Below are positions 36,001-45,300 of a stretch of DNA of 64,000 nt, piece by piece. Under the pieces are notes generated by a model that saw nothing but the letters and a program-made list of their open reading frames with translations, was not told the origin of the DNA and ran no database searches. Each line of letters starts with the position of its first letter. The stretch's first letter is position 1. The position numbers and the translations under genes are program-made. Source of the stretch: Aquimarina sp. BL5 (GTDB taxonomy: Bacteria > Bacteroidota > Bacteroidia > Flavobacteriales > Flavobacteriaceae); assembly GCF_003443675.1 (NCBI RefSeq), contig NZ_CP031963.1:5058501-5122500 (forward strand), written 5' to 3'.

Positions 36001-39000
36001 CAACCAGAAATTACAATTGCTGGTTCTGGATTTTCAGGACTTGATGGTTCATATTATGTAGCTATTGATGAAGGTAATTTTGTTTTGGTTTCTAAAACAG
36101 CCGGATTTACTATTTATCTTAGTACTTCCGCTACTGCTCCTGATTGTGATGGAGGCATCTCTAATCCTATAATAACTGATGGTGGTACTATCTCTGGAGG
36201 TCCATTTGCTTTTACAGTAGGCGATGGTATTGCAGATAATGTTTCTGGAATTACTTTATCAGGAAATACCGGAACAAATTCTCAATGGGTAGTTACAGAC
36301 GATCAAAATAACATTTTAGGGTTACCTGCTAGTATAGAGGATGTAGATTTCGATGGAGCAGGAACTGGTACTTGTTTAATTTGGCACTTAAGCTATGAAG
36401 ACGGATTACAAGGATTAGCAGCAAACAATAATGTTTCAGCTTTAACGGGAGATTTTGACTTCTCTAATTCAATAACCGTAGTTAGAAATCCAGTTGATCA
36501 ACCAGGACCAGACGGAGGTAGCATTTCTGGAGGCCCATTTGCATTTACTGTTGGTGATGGCATCACAGATAATGTTTCTGGAATTACTTTATCAGGAAAT
36601 ACAGGGACAAACTCTCAATGGGTAGTAACTGATGATCAAAATAATATTTTAGGGTTACCTGCTAATATAGAAGATGTAGATTTTGATGGAGCAGGAACTG
36701 GTACTTGTTTAATATGGCATCTTAGTTATGAAGATGGTTTACAAGGTTTAACAGCTAACAATAATGTTTCAGCATTAGTAGGAGATTTCGACTTCTCTAA
36801 TTCAATTTCGGTAGTTAGAAATCCAGTTACTGATGGCGGAGGTGATTGTACTTTTGAAACACCAATAACTTCTGCTTTACCATCTATAGATAATAGATAT
36901 AGCAACATATTTGTGTTAGGAACTGGAGGTCCAGATCCTAGTAATATTCGCGAATTTTCTATCAATTGGAATTTAGAAAACAATGGGTTGTATCAATTTG
37001 CAATCAATACGAATAATGGAACTCCTGATTGGTATATTGATCTTAGCGGAAATTTAACGCATAATTTTAATGCTCCTCAACCTGAAGCTGTATTGTCAGG
37101 TACTCAGGTTACAGGATTAGATGGAGCTTATTGGGTAAATGTAGATGGAGATAATTTTGTAATGGTTTCTAAAAATGGAGGATTTACACTTTATTTCAGT
37201 TTAACTTCTACAGAACCTGATTGTGGTAATACTGGAGGAGGAAATACAGATCCGGTAGCAGATATTTCTGCAACTCCTATTTCAGGGGAAGCCCCATTAG
37301 TAGTGACTTTTGATGCAGTTGCTTCAACAGATGCCGATGGAGATGCATTAACTTATAGTTGGGATTTTGGAGATGGAAATACTGCTACTGGAGTAATGGT
37401 AGAAAATACATTCACCTCTATAGGAACTTATTCTACAACTTTAACAGTTGATGATGGAAATGGAGGAGTTGATCAAGCGGTTATTACCATTACAGTTACA
37501 GATGGGGATATTATTATTAATCCTCCAACTGGTGATAATGCATATATTAATCGCTTTATAGAAATGCGAAATGAGTTTTACGATCCTGCTAACGGATACT
37601 TTAGTGCAGACGGATCTCCACATCACTCTGTGGAAACATTAATAGTAGAAGCTCCTGATCATGGTCATGAGTCTACAAGTGAATTATATTCTTATTGGCT
37701 TTGGTTAGAAGTTATGAATGGAAGAATCACACAAGATTGGGCTCCTCTTAATAATGTATGGAATAAAATTGAAGAATTTATAATTCCTACAGCAGCTGAT
37801 CAACCATCGAATGCGGCTTATAACCCTTCTTCACCGGCAGCTTATGCCAGCGAATTTGCTTTGCCAAATCAATATCCTGCACCTTTAGAGTTTAGTGCAC
37901 CAGTAGGGGTAGATCCAGTTTCATCTGATTTAACAGCGGCATATGGAGCCGATATTTATCAGATGCATTGGTTGCTAGATAATGATAATTTTTATGGATA
38001 TGGTAATCGAGGAGATGGAATAAGTACTCCTTCTTACATAAATACATTCCAAAGAGGAGAACAAGAATCTGTTTATGAAACAGTACCTCACCCATCTTGG
38101 GAAAGTTTTGAATGGGGAGGAGCAGATGGTTTTCTTCCATTATTTATTGAAGATCAGAATTATGCGAAACAATGGAGATACACAAGTGCTCCAGATGCTG
38201 ATGCTAGAGCAGTACAGGCGATGTATTGGGCTCAGGTTTATGCAAAAGAACAGGGAGCAAGTCTAGGAAGCTTAGATTTAGATAAAGCTACTAAAATGGG
38301 TGACTATTTAAGATTATCCATGTTTGATAAATATTTTAAGCCTATGGGAGTACAAAGTGCGACCAGTGGAGCGGGATCTGGATATGACAGTGCACATTAC
38401 TTAATGTCGTGGTACATGTCTTGGGGTGGTTCGGCAGATCCTGCTTCGCAATGGGCCTTTAGAATCAGTTCTAGCCATTGTCACTTTGGGTATCAAAATC
38501 CTATGGCAGCATATGCCATGAGTGAAATAACTGAGTTTGAACCAAAATCTCAAAACGGAAAAAGAGATTGGACAGAAAGTCTAAAAAGACAGATGGAATT
38601 CTATACTTGGTTACAATCCAAAGAAGGTGCTATTGCCGGTGGAGCTACTAATAGTTGGAATGGCGATTATAGTCCATATCCTGCTGGTAAATCTACCTTT
38701 TATGATATGGCTTTTAATACGAACCCAGTATATCTAGATCCAGGAAGTGGTACTTGGTTCGGATGGCAAGCTTGGTCCATGGAGAGAGTAGCAGAGTATT
38801 ATTATATTACCAATGATGCAATGGCAAAAAATCTAATGGATAAATGGGCTACTTGGGTTAAGAGCGAAGTAAAACTTATAGGAACTGACGATTTCGAAAT
38901 TCCTGCAACTTTGGAATGGACTGGTGAGCCAGACGCTTGGGATCCGAACAGTCCGGGAAGTAATAATAATCTTAGCGTAGTTGTTACAGATTATGGAAAA

Positions 39001-39702
39001 GACCTTGGTGTTGCAGCTTCTATGGCAAAAGCACTTATTTATTATGCTGCTGCAACGCAAAAGCATGCTACACTAGATACAGATGCTCGTGATCTTGCTA
39101 AAGAGGTATTAGACAGAATGTGGAATACCTACAGAGATGATAAAGGAGTTTCTTCTCCAGAAGACAGAGGAGATTTTACAAGAATCTTTGAAGAAGAAGT
39201 ATTCATTCCTAGTGGATTTAGTGGTACAATGCCTAATGGAGATCCGATCAAACCAGGAGTAACATTCCTTGATATAAGATCTGATTATAAAAATGACCCT
39301 GAATTTGACCGATTGGAGGCTGCGTACAATGCTGGAGAAGAGTATACACAACGTTACCATAGAAGTTGGGCTCAGATAGAAGTTGCTTTGGCAAATGCAG
39401 AATTTGGATTCTTTTTTGGTGATCAAGAACCTGGTGTAAAAGCTCCAGAAGATCTATTTAAAGTAACAGCTTCGCCAAATCCTGCGTCAGATTACGTTAC
39501 TATTTCTACTAATTTTAATATGAATAATACCAGAATTAGAATAATAGATATTGCAGGAAATGTGGTTAGAGCAGAACCAATGTTGAATAAACAAAAGTCT
39601 ACCAGAATTTCTGTAAATGGTTTACCTTCTGGCATGTATATCCTAGAAGTTTTTGATATAACCACTGGAGAGAAATTCAGAAATAAGATTATCAAAAATT
39701 AA
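33079..39702 (+). CDS. Giant secreted cellulase: GH9-CBM3c ... GH48 with T9SS sorting domain
   Basis: The 2207-residue protein has a signal peptide (1-22) and a GH9 endoglucanase domain (about 24-465; Asp75 and Asp78 in NDAGDH, acid Glu439 in NEVATDYNA). Then come CBM3c (475-632), three PKD domains (636-894), an unnamed cysteine-bounded module X1 (898-1023), two tandem copies of a 105-residue module (1035-1139, 1146-1250), X2 (1257-1382), a fourth PKD (about 1391-1478), a full GH48 cellobiohydrolase (about 1486-2114; Glu1535 in HGHESTSE is the likely acid) and a T9SS type A domain (about 2121-2207). GH9-CBM3c makes cuts and processes along the chain; GH48 works from the reducing end, and the two are strongly synergistic. 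The layout recalls CelA of Caldicellulosiruptor but with PKD/X linkers and T9SS export. Confidence 0.93.
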   Translation: MRNLIKISMMMFWCLFCAKSSAQYNYGEALQKSLLFYETQQSGKLPDWNRISWRSDSGVNDGADVGLDLTGGWNDAGDHVKFGFPMAFSVTALNWGFLEYKDGYDTANQTEHFKRNIKWVTDYFIKCHPSPNVFYAQVADSKSQDHNFWMPAEMVDVHPMYGQRKSYALTTSNPGTDVACETAAALASASIIFKDSDPAYSATLLSHAIELYEFGDNHRGLYTSEGNIPAVGTYTSGNFQDELTWGALWLYKATGEQKYLDKAEAEYTQPDFLWSLVWEDKSYGNMVLLSIITGKDIYKTDAERHLDWWQEGNGGVNYSPGGQAHLTQWGSLRHAMNASLTALIYSDNVNTPKSTQYRNFAINQVNYALGDNPNNRSLVTGFGVNPPTKPHHRGQHSSWSRSSANPVESRHTMWGALMGGPAKPDDAFEEDRDDFQANEVATDYNACYQGVLARMVMEFGGSSLPNFPQPETPGLEFANEVKLNNDQSSFTEVAIWLNNRTGWPARVPNNLKARYFVDISEGVAAGFSAGDYELTARGAGNTTINSLQEWDASSNIYYAEIEVDQANMPFPGGQGEYRSEIQLRVSLPVGAPATAWDASNDFSYEGLNNTLKISDNVPIYADGILVGGREPNGGEVPTASFTATPESGTAPLEVSFDASASSDPNGDSLSYNWDFGNGQTSSVADPLITYTEIGSYLVTLSVSDGTNTSSEFTKTITVLDGNIAPIADFSATPTTGIAPVMVSFDASTSSDENGDSLTYVWDFGDGETGSGVTITHEYAAIGEYDAKLTVSDGSKEDSKTVTITVTDGSPVASFTVSTDSGVAPLDVTFDASTSSDPAGGNLTYSWDLGNGEAASTVTTSTTYTVIGQVTVTLTVTNAAGDTDSETKTISVTDGSVSCAFGTPIDNALPSINEEFQNIFVLGDGGPNLDNIAKFNINWDLANNGLYQFSVNTTNGTPNWWNDFLPNVTQNFNASQPEITIAGSGFSGLDGSYYVAIDEGNFVLVSKTAGFTIYLSTSATAPDCDGGISNPIITDGGTISGGPFAFTVGDGIADNVSGITLSGNTGTNSQWVVTDDQNNILGLPASIEDVDFDGAGTGTCLIWHLSYEDGLQGLAANNNVSALTGDFDFSNSITVVRNPVDQPGPDGGSISGGPFAFTVGDGITDNVSGITLSGNTGTNSQWVVTDDQNNILGLPANIEDVDFDGAGTGTCLIWHLSYEDGLQGLTANNNVSALVGDFDFSNSISVVRNPVTDGGGDCTFETPITSALPSIDNRYSNIFVLGTGGPDPSNIREFSINWNLENNGLYQFAINTNNGTPDWYIDLSGNLTHNFNAPQPEAVLSGTQVTGLDGAYWVNVDGDNFVMVSKNGGFTLYFSLTSTEPDCGNTGGGNTDPVADISATPISGEAPLVVTFDAVASTDADGDALTYSWDFGDGNTATGVMVENTFTSIGTYSTTLTVDDGNGGVDQAVITITVTDGDIIINPPTGDNAYINRFIEMRNEFYDPANGYFSADGSPHHSVETLIVEAPDHGHESTSELYSYWLWLEVMNGRITQDWAPLNNVWNKIEEFIIPTAADQPSNAAYNPSSPAAYASEFALPNQYPAPLEFSAPVGVDPVSSDLTAAYGADIYQMHWLLDNDNFYGYGNRGDGISTPSYINTFQRGEQESVYETVPHPSWESFEWGGADGFLPLFIEDQNYAKQWRYTSAPDADARAVQAMYWAQVYAKEQGASLGSLDLDKATKMGDYLRLSMFDKYFKPMGVQSATSGAGSGYDSAHYLMSWYMSWGGSADPASQWAFRISSSHCHFGYQNPMAAYAMSEITEFEPKSQNGKRDWTESLKRQMEFYTWLQSKEGAIAGGATNSWNGDYSPYPAGKSTFYDMAFNTNPVYLDPGSGTWFGWQAWSMERVAEYYYITNDAMAKNLMDKWATWVKSEVKLIGTDDFEIPATLEWTGEPDAWDPNSPGSNNNLSVVVTDYGKDLGVAASMAKALIYYAAATQKHATLDTDARDLAKEVLDRMWNTYRDDKGVSSPEDRGDFTRIFEEEVFIPSGFSGTMPNGDPIKPGVTFLDIRSDYKNDPEFDRLEAAYNAGEEYTQRYHRSWAQIEVALANAEFGFFFGDQEPGVKAPEDLFKVTASPNPASDYVTISTNFNMNNTRIRIIDIAGNVVRAEPMLNKQKSTRISVNGLPSGMYILEVFDITTGEKFRNKIIKN
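35770..36147 (+). repeat. X module, copy 1 (126 residues)
   Basis: The module runs from Cys898 to Cys1023 of the GH9-GH48 protein. Shared landmarks: FVLGxGGP, then FxINWDL, NNGLYQF, NGTPNWWND, LDGSY and TIYxS, closed by APDC. See the finding on the X module. Confidence 0.75.
36181..36495 (+). repeat. GGTISGG module, copy 1 of a tandem pair
   Basis: The 105-residue module starts GGTISGGPFAFTVGDG and ends VVRNPV. It is nearly identical to the next copy, 333 bases later, at both protein and DNA level, indicating recent duplication. Confidence 0.85.
36514..36828 (+). repeat. GGTISGG module, copy 2 of a tandem pair
   Basis: Same length (315 bases) as copy 1, differing at only a few residues. A more diverged third copy sits in the GH5-GH8 protein at 46240-46554. 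Confidence 0.85.
36847..37224 (+). repeat. X module, copy 2
   Basis: From Cys1257 to Cys1382 of the GH9-GH48 protein. It keeps VLGTGGP, INWNL, NNGLYQF and NGTPDW but has WYIDL in place of WWNDL. Confidence 0.75.
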
Positions 39703-39713
39703 TTGTAAAATAC

Positions 39714-39748
39714 AGAGAGAGGTTTGATAACCTCTCTCTTGTTTTTTT
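39714..39748 (+). terminator. Terminator of the GH9-GH48 gene
   Basis: AGAGAGAGGTT (39714-39724) pairs perfectly with AACCTCTCTCT (39729-39739), then TGTTTTTTT. The only classical strong terminator in the cluster, so this gene is probably its own transcript. Confidence 0.9.
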
Positions 39749-39795
39749 AGCTCCTTCAAGTTTAACAGATAGAAAACTTTACGATCGTTATTTTT

Positions 39796-39816
39796 TTAAT
39801 CGTGAAAATCGATTAA
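39796..39816. promoter_or_regulatory. Inverted repeat upstream of the GH5_1 gene
   Basis: TTAATCG (39796-39802), 7-base spacer, CGATTAA (39810-39816), 85 bases before the start codon. A possible operator; different from the other boxes in the cluster. Confidence 0.35.
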
Positions 39817-39900
39817 TAACACTTTCCATTCGATCATATTTCTGAATAAACTTTTGATTTAATAGATCATAACAATTCAAAAAGTAAAAAAATACATACA

Positions 39901-42285
39901 ATGAAACGATTTATAAATTATTTGATGATGCTGTTCTTGTTTTTTGGCAGTATCACACAAATTACAGCACAGCAACAAAATTTTCTAACAGTATCTGGTA
40001 ACAAATTATACGATACAACCGGAAATGAAGTACGCCTGACAGGTGTAAATTGGTTTGGTTTTGAAACACAAAACTATTCTCCTCATGGAATTTGGTCAAG
40101 GGATATGAAAAGTGTTTTACAACAAATCAAAGATTTAGGTTTTAATACCATAAGAGTTCCATGGTGTAATGAGATGTTAAATCCATCTTCCACCATCGCA
40201 GTGAATTCATATGGTACAGATCCATATACAGGTATATCACCAATGAATGAAGAAGAAACGACTGTAAGTAAGCCAATAGAACTACTAGACATTTTTGTAC
40301 GCTGGTGTCAGGAAAATGATATGAAGATAGTACTAGATAATCATTCTAGGGCAGCAGATGGTTTTTTAAATGAAGCAGTTTGGTATAATCCTGAGTATTC
40401 CGAAGAACGCTGGATTAACGACTGGGTTTTTATAGCTGATCGTTATAAGAACTATTCTGCTGTAGTAGCCATGGATTTGAATAATGAACCACACGGATCT
40501 ACTTGGGGAGATAGCAATCCAGATACGGATTGGAATAAGGCAGCGGAACGTTGTGGAAATGCAGTTCTTGAAGCAAATCCAAATGTTTTGATCATAGTAG
40601 AAGGCGTTGGAGAGTTTGAAGGAAATTCTTATTGGTGGGGAGGACAGTTAATGGGAGCAAAGCAATATCCTGTTCAATTATCTAATCCAAGTAAGCTTGT
40701 ATATTCCGCTCATGAATACGGACCTGAAGTATCGCAACAGGATTGGTTTACGGCGAGCAATTTTCCACAAAATATGCCCGGTTTGTGGTCAGATAACTTT
40801 CATTATCTATACGAAGAAGGTACTTCTCCAATATTTTTAGGAGAATTCGGTATAAAAGATCAGGATGCCTTTGGGGGAATCGCTTATACCTGGTTTACAG
40901 AATTTACAGGTTTTATGGGTGATATCTACTCTTGGACATTTTGGAGTATGAATCCTAACTCTGGTGATACTGGTGGAATTTTACAAGATGACTGGACAAA
41001 TGTTAATCAATGGAAATTAGATGTATTAACTCCCCATTTAGCACCATTTATTCCAAATGTTGTAGGGGGAACAGGAAATCTTCCTCCTACAGCAAGATTT
41101 ACAAGTAATATAATTTCTGGAGATGCACCATTAACTGTTTCATTTGATGGATCAACTTCTTCAGATCCAGATGGTGATACTCTAACATTTAATTGGAATT
41201 TTGGAGATGGAACAACAGCTACAGGAGAAAGTATTTCTCACTTATTTACAGATTTCGGAGAGTATCAAGTAGTATTAACTGTAAGCGATGGAACGTTTAG
41301 CGATACGGAAACTCTTACTATCACGGTTAATGATCCAGATACTAATATACCAGTAGTAACGGCAAACATTTCTACTGATGTTACTGGCGGTATAGCACCA
41401 GCTATTATTAATTTTGACGCTTCTGGTTCTACGGTATCCGATGGAAGTACGTTAACATATAGTTGGGATTTTGGAGATGGAACGGCAGGTTCTGGAATGA
41501 CAATAAATCATGAGTTCATTAATGCAGGTAGTTATGATGTTGTATTAACAGTTTCTAATGTGGATGGGATTTCTGATACAGCGACTATTGCTATAATTAT
41601 TACAGAGCCTAATAACGGAGGAGATTGTACTTTTGGAGCACCTTTATCTAATGCATTACCAACCATTGCAAATGCTTCTTATAGTAATATCTATGTCCTA
41701 GGATCAGGAGGTCCGGATCTAAGTAACGTAACTAATTTTACAATTAACTGGGATTTACAAAATAATGGATTGTGGCAATTTTCTATGAATACCAATAATG
41801 GTGTGCCAAGCTGGTGGAATGATCTTAAAACTAATGTTACCAGTCAAAACTTTAACGCTGCACAACCAAGTGTAACGTTGTCCGGTACAGGGTTTCCTAA
41901 CCTTGATGGAGCTTATAATGTCACTATAGATGGAGATAACTTTGCATTAGTATCTATAAACAGCACTTTCACTATTTATTTTAGTAATAGCGGTGTAGCG
42001 CCGGATTGTGGAAATGTGCTAAGAGAATCAGTTACTAAAGAAATAACGAGTATCGATGTATTTCCAAATCCTGTGACAGATCAATTAATTATAAAAACAA
42101 AAGATCCTCTTGATGATGCTACAATTAGCATTATAGATATTACTGGAAGAATCGTAAAAACAATTTCAGTGCAATCCAAAGTAAATGAGGTATCACTGAA
42201 TACGATTGATCTGAAATCTGGTGTATACTTTGTGAAACTATATCATAACAAGCAGGTTAGAACGGAACAGATTATTAAAAGATAG
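39901..42285 (+). CDS. Secreted GH5_1-type endoglucanase with PKD domains and T9SS signal
   Basis: The 794-residue protein has a signal peptide (to about 23), a GH5 domain (about 25-385) that resembles Acidothermus E1 (subfamily 1; GVNWFGFETQNYSPHGIWSRD, LGFNTIRVPW), with acid Glu196 in LNNEPHG and nucleophile Glu315 in LGEFGI. Two PKD domains follow (about 395-480 and 485-570), then X module copy 3 (576-703) and a T9SS type A domain (about 717-794). It should cut internal beta-1,4 bonds of cellulose outside the cell. The next gene starts 39 bases later, so the two are likely one transcript. Its last 80 residues are nearly the same as those of that gene. Confidence 0.92.
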   Translation: MKRFINYLMMLFLFFGSITQITAQQQNFLTVSGNKLYDTTGNEVRLTGVNWFGFETQNYSPHGIWSRDMKSVLQQIKDLGFNTIRVPWCNEMLNPSSTIAVNSYGTDPYTGISPMNEEETTVSKPIELLDIFVRWCQENDMKIVLDNHSRAADGFLNEAVWYNPEYSEERWINDWVFIADRYKNYSAVVAMDLNNEPHGSTWGDSNPDTDWNKAAERCGNAVLEANPNVLIIVEGVGEFEGNSYWWGGQLMGAKQYPVQLSNPSKLVYSAHEYGPEVSQQDWFTASNFPQNMPGLWSDNFHYLYEEGTSPIFLGEFGIKDQDAFGGIAYTWFTEFTGFMGDIYSWTFWSMNPNSGDTGGILQDDWTNVNQWKLDVLTPHLAPFIPNVVGGTGNLPPTARFTSNIISGDAPLTVSFDGSTSSDPDGDTLTFNWNFGDGTTATGESISHLFTDFGEYQVVLTVSDGTFSDTETLTITVNDPDTNIPVVTANISTDVTGGIAPAIINFDASGSTVSDGSTLTYSWDFGDGTAGSGMTINHEFINAGSYDVVLTVSNVDGISDTATIAIIITEPNNGGDCTFGAPLSNALPTIANASYSNIYVLGSGGPDLSNVTNFTINWDLQNNGLWQFSMNTNNGVPSWWNDLKTNVTSQNFNAAQPSVTLSGTGFPNLDGAYNVTIDGDNFALVSINSTFTIYFSNSGVAPDCGNVLRESVTKEITSIDVFPNPVTDQLIIKTKDPLDDATISIIDITGRIVKTISVQSKVNEVSLNTIDLKSGVYFVKLYHNKQVRTEQIIKR
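41626..42009 (+). repeat. X module, copy 3
   Basis: From Cys576 to Cys703 of the GH5_1 protein; NNGLWQF and SWWNDL, with Trp in place of the usual Tyr before Gln. Confidence 0.75.
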
Positions 42286-42324
42286 TTTTTTGGAAAATAG
42301 TATATAATCTTAATTAGCTTATAA

Positions 42325-45300
42325 ATGAAAAATCTAAAAACAGATTCCATAAGGTTCGTTACTTTCTGTTCAATAGCACTATTGATTTTATTACAATATA
42401 CTGCATATGGACAGAATACAATTCGTGTTGAAAATGGCAAAATTTTCACATCGTGTAGTGAAGAAATTGTAATGCGTGGAGTAAACGAAATGTTTGTTTG
42501 GTCGCAAGATCGAACGGGTGAACAAATTTTACCCGAAATAGCAAAAACGGGATCTAACGCAGTACGATTAGTTTGGACTACTGAAGGCGCGGAGACTGAG
42601 CTGGATCTACTGATCAATAATAGTATTAAAAACTCAATGATACCTGTTGCCGAATTACATGACGCAACAGGTGATTTTAGTAAGCTTCAACTATTATTAG
42701 ACTATTGGAAAAGACCTGCAATACTGGCCACTATTCAAAAGTACAAGAAGTGGTTAATAGTAAATATAGGTAATGAAGTAGGAAATGGATCTGAATCAAC
42801 AGCGCAATGGGTAAATTATTATAAAGATGCTATTACACAATTGAGAGATGCAGGTATTGATACCCCCCTAATGATTGATTGCGGAGGATATGGTAATAGA
42901 GAAAGTTATTTTTTAGAAGGAGGAAACGAATTACTAGAATTCGATCCGCTGCATAATATCATTTTTGCAGTACATACCTATTGGACAAATGGGGATGATC
43001 AAGCAAAAATAGATCGCCTAAATCTAATGATTGCAGATGCTAAAACTAAGAAACTTCCTTATATCATAGGTGAAGGACCGCAAAAAGTGGCCTCGCCAAT
43101 CGCGTGTGGACAAAACTTCCCATATGTAGAAATGATGAAGAGGTTGCAAGAAGAGAAAATCGGATGGTTAAGTTGGTCTTGGGGTGCTGTAGATAATAAT
43201 GATTGCGGCTCTCCTAATAGTGATTTAGATATTACAACTGATGGGAAATATGGAAATTGGGCGACTAATTTTGCTCAAGAGATGTCCCTTACGGATATAA
43301 ACTCTATTAAGAACACATCTATAATTCCACCATCAATGCTAGATCCGGGTATTGCTGCTTGCGGAGTTACCTATACGATTAGTGCTACAACGAACCTTGG
43401 TGGTTCTATTTCGCCATCAGGCGATATTATTGTTTCTGAAGGAGATAATCAGATTTTTGATATAGCATCAACTATTGGGTTCAAAATTGGAGATGTTTTA
43501 GTGGATGGAGCCTCAGTAGGTGATTTAGAAACTTTTACATTTTCTAATGTTACTGCGAATCATACAATCGAAGTTGTTTTTGAAGATGTTCCTCTGCCAC
43601 CTCAGGTACCATATGTGAATGGTCAACCGCAACCTATTCCAGGAAAAATTAATGCTACTTCTTTTGATTTAGGAGGAGAAGTAGTAGCCTATCACGACAC
43701 AACTCCAGGAAATGATGGAGATGGGGTAAGGCCAGAAGAAGACGTTGATACTGAGTTAGAAGGAGATGGAGGGAATATTGGGTTCACCGCCGATGGTGAA
43801 TGGGTCGAATATACAGTAAACGTGGCTCAAGCAGGAACATATTCGATAGATGTATTAGTAGCTTCGGCTGTATCTAATGGCGCATATCATATTGAGTTTG
43901 ATGGAGTGGATGTTACAGGAATTCAGAATGTAGCAACCACAGGTGGATGGACTAATTATATTCCGCAGAAAATTCCGAATGTTACATTAAGTGCAGGTGA
44001 GCAAGTGATGAGAGTATTTATGGACGAAGGTGCATTTAATTACTCCACCATGACTTTTACACTTGATGGGGGAACAGGAAATAACCCTCCCGAAGCTTCT
44101 TTCACCGCTACCCCAGAATCTGGGAATGCTCCTTTAGAAGTGCGTTTTGATGCTTCGATTTCTTCAGATCCAGATGGTGATGTATTAACCTATGCATGGG
44201 ATTTTGGAAATGGACAAACATCAACACTGGAAAATCCCACTGTTACTTTTACTGAAATACAATCGTACACGGTGAACTTAACAGTGAATGATGGTAATGG
44301 TAATATGTCGAGTGCAGAAAAGATCATTTCCGTAAACGATCCAAATGTCAGACCAGCACCAGTTATTCCAGATCAACCTTCTTTTACCTCAGGTATATAT
44401 CGTAATATGTTTGTAGAATCTGGTAAAAACGAAATTGAAGTTCAAGATAAGTTAGACCAAATTTGGAATCAATATTTTGTGAATGGTGATCCTAATTCTG
44501 AAAAGTTATTTTTCGAAGTAGGTACAGATATGGCCTATATTTTAGATACAGGTAATGAAGATATTCGTTCAGAAGGAATGTCGTACGGAATGATGATTTG
44601 TGTTCAATTAGATAAAAAAGAAGCATTTGATAAGCTTTGGAAATTTGCAAAAACGTATAGTCAGCATAAGCCAGGAACGGCTAAGGAAGGAATATTTTCT
44701 TGGCAACTAAGTACAACTGATTTTTCAATGATTGATTCAAACCCTGCTCCAGATGGAGAAGAGTATTTTATAACCGCATTATTTTTTGCGGATGCTCGAT
44801 GGGGAAGTGAAACAGGTACAGGAGCATTCGATTCTGAAACAGATATCTTTGATTATCGCGCACAAGCAAATTACATATTGGACAATATGATAAACAAAGC
44901 AAGTGCGGATAGTGGTCAATGTCCAACAAACCTTGTAGATCTAAAAGAAAATCAGATTGTTTTTACGCCTTGTGGAACTTCAGCTACGTTCACTGATCCG
45001 TCATATCATCTTGCCGGATTCTATGAGATTTGGGCAATGTATGCAGATAACAATAATGCATTGTGGACCGATATGGCAACTACAAGTCGTACGTATTTAT
45101 TACCTAGAGCAGCACATCCTATTACTGGATTAATACCGGATTATTCAGAATTTGATGGAAGACCAAAAGAAGTTGGTACCCATGCTAATTTTGAATTTGA
45201 TGCTTGGAGGAATATAATGAATATGGGATTTGATTTTGCTTGGTTCCAAAAAAATAAAGCTGATATTCAACCGATTATCAATAGACAAATAGATTTCTTT

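Noticed and set aside
34984..37512. Regular repeats that could suggest a CRISPR array or satellite DNA
   Set aside because: The period is that of protein domains (about 250-390 bases) and the sequence varies as coding sequence does.
37892..38266. Alternative frames inside the GH48 region on both strands
   Set aside because: The GH48 frame is continuous with conserved motifs, so these are out-of-frame shadows.
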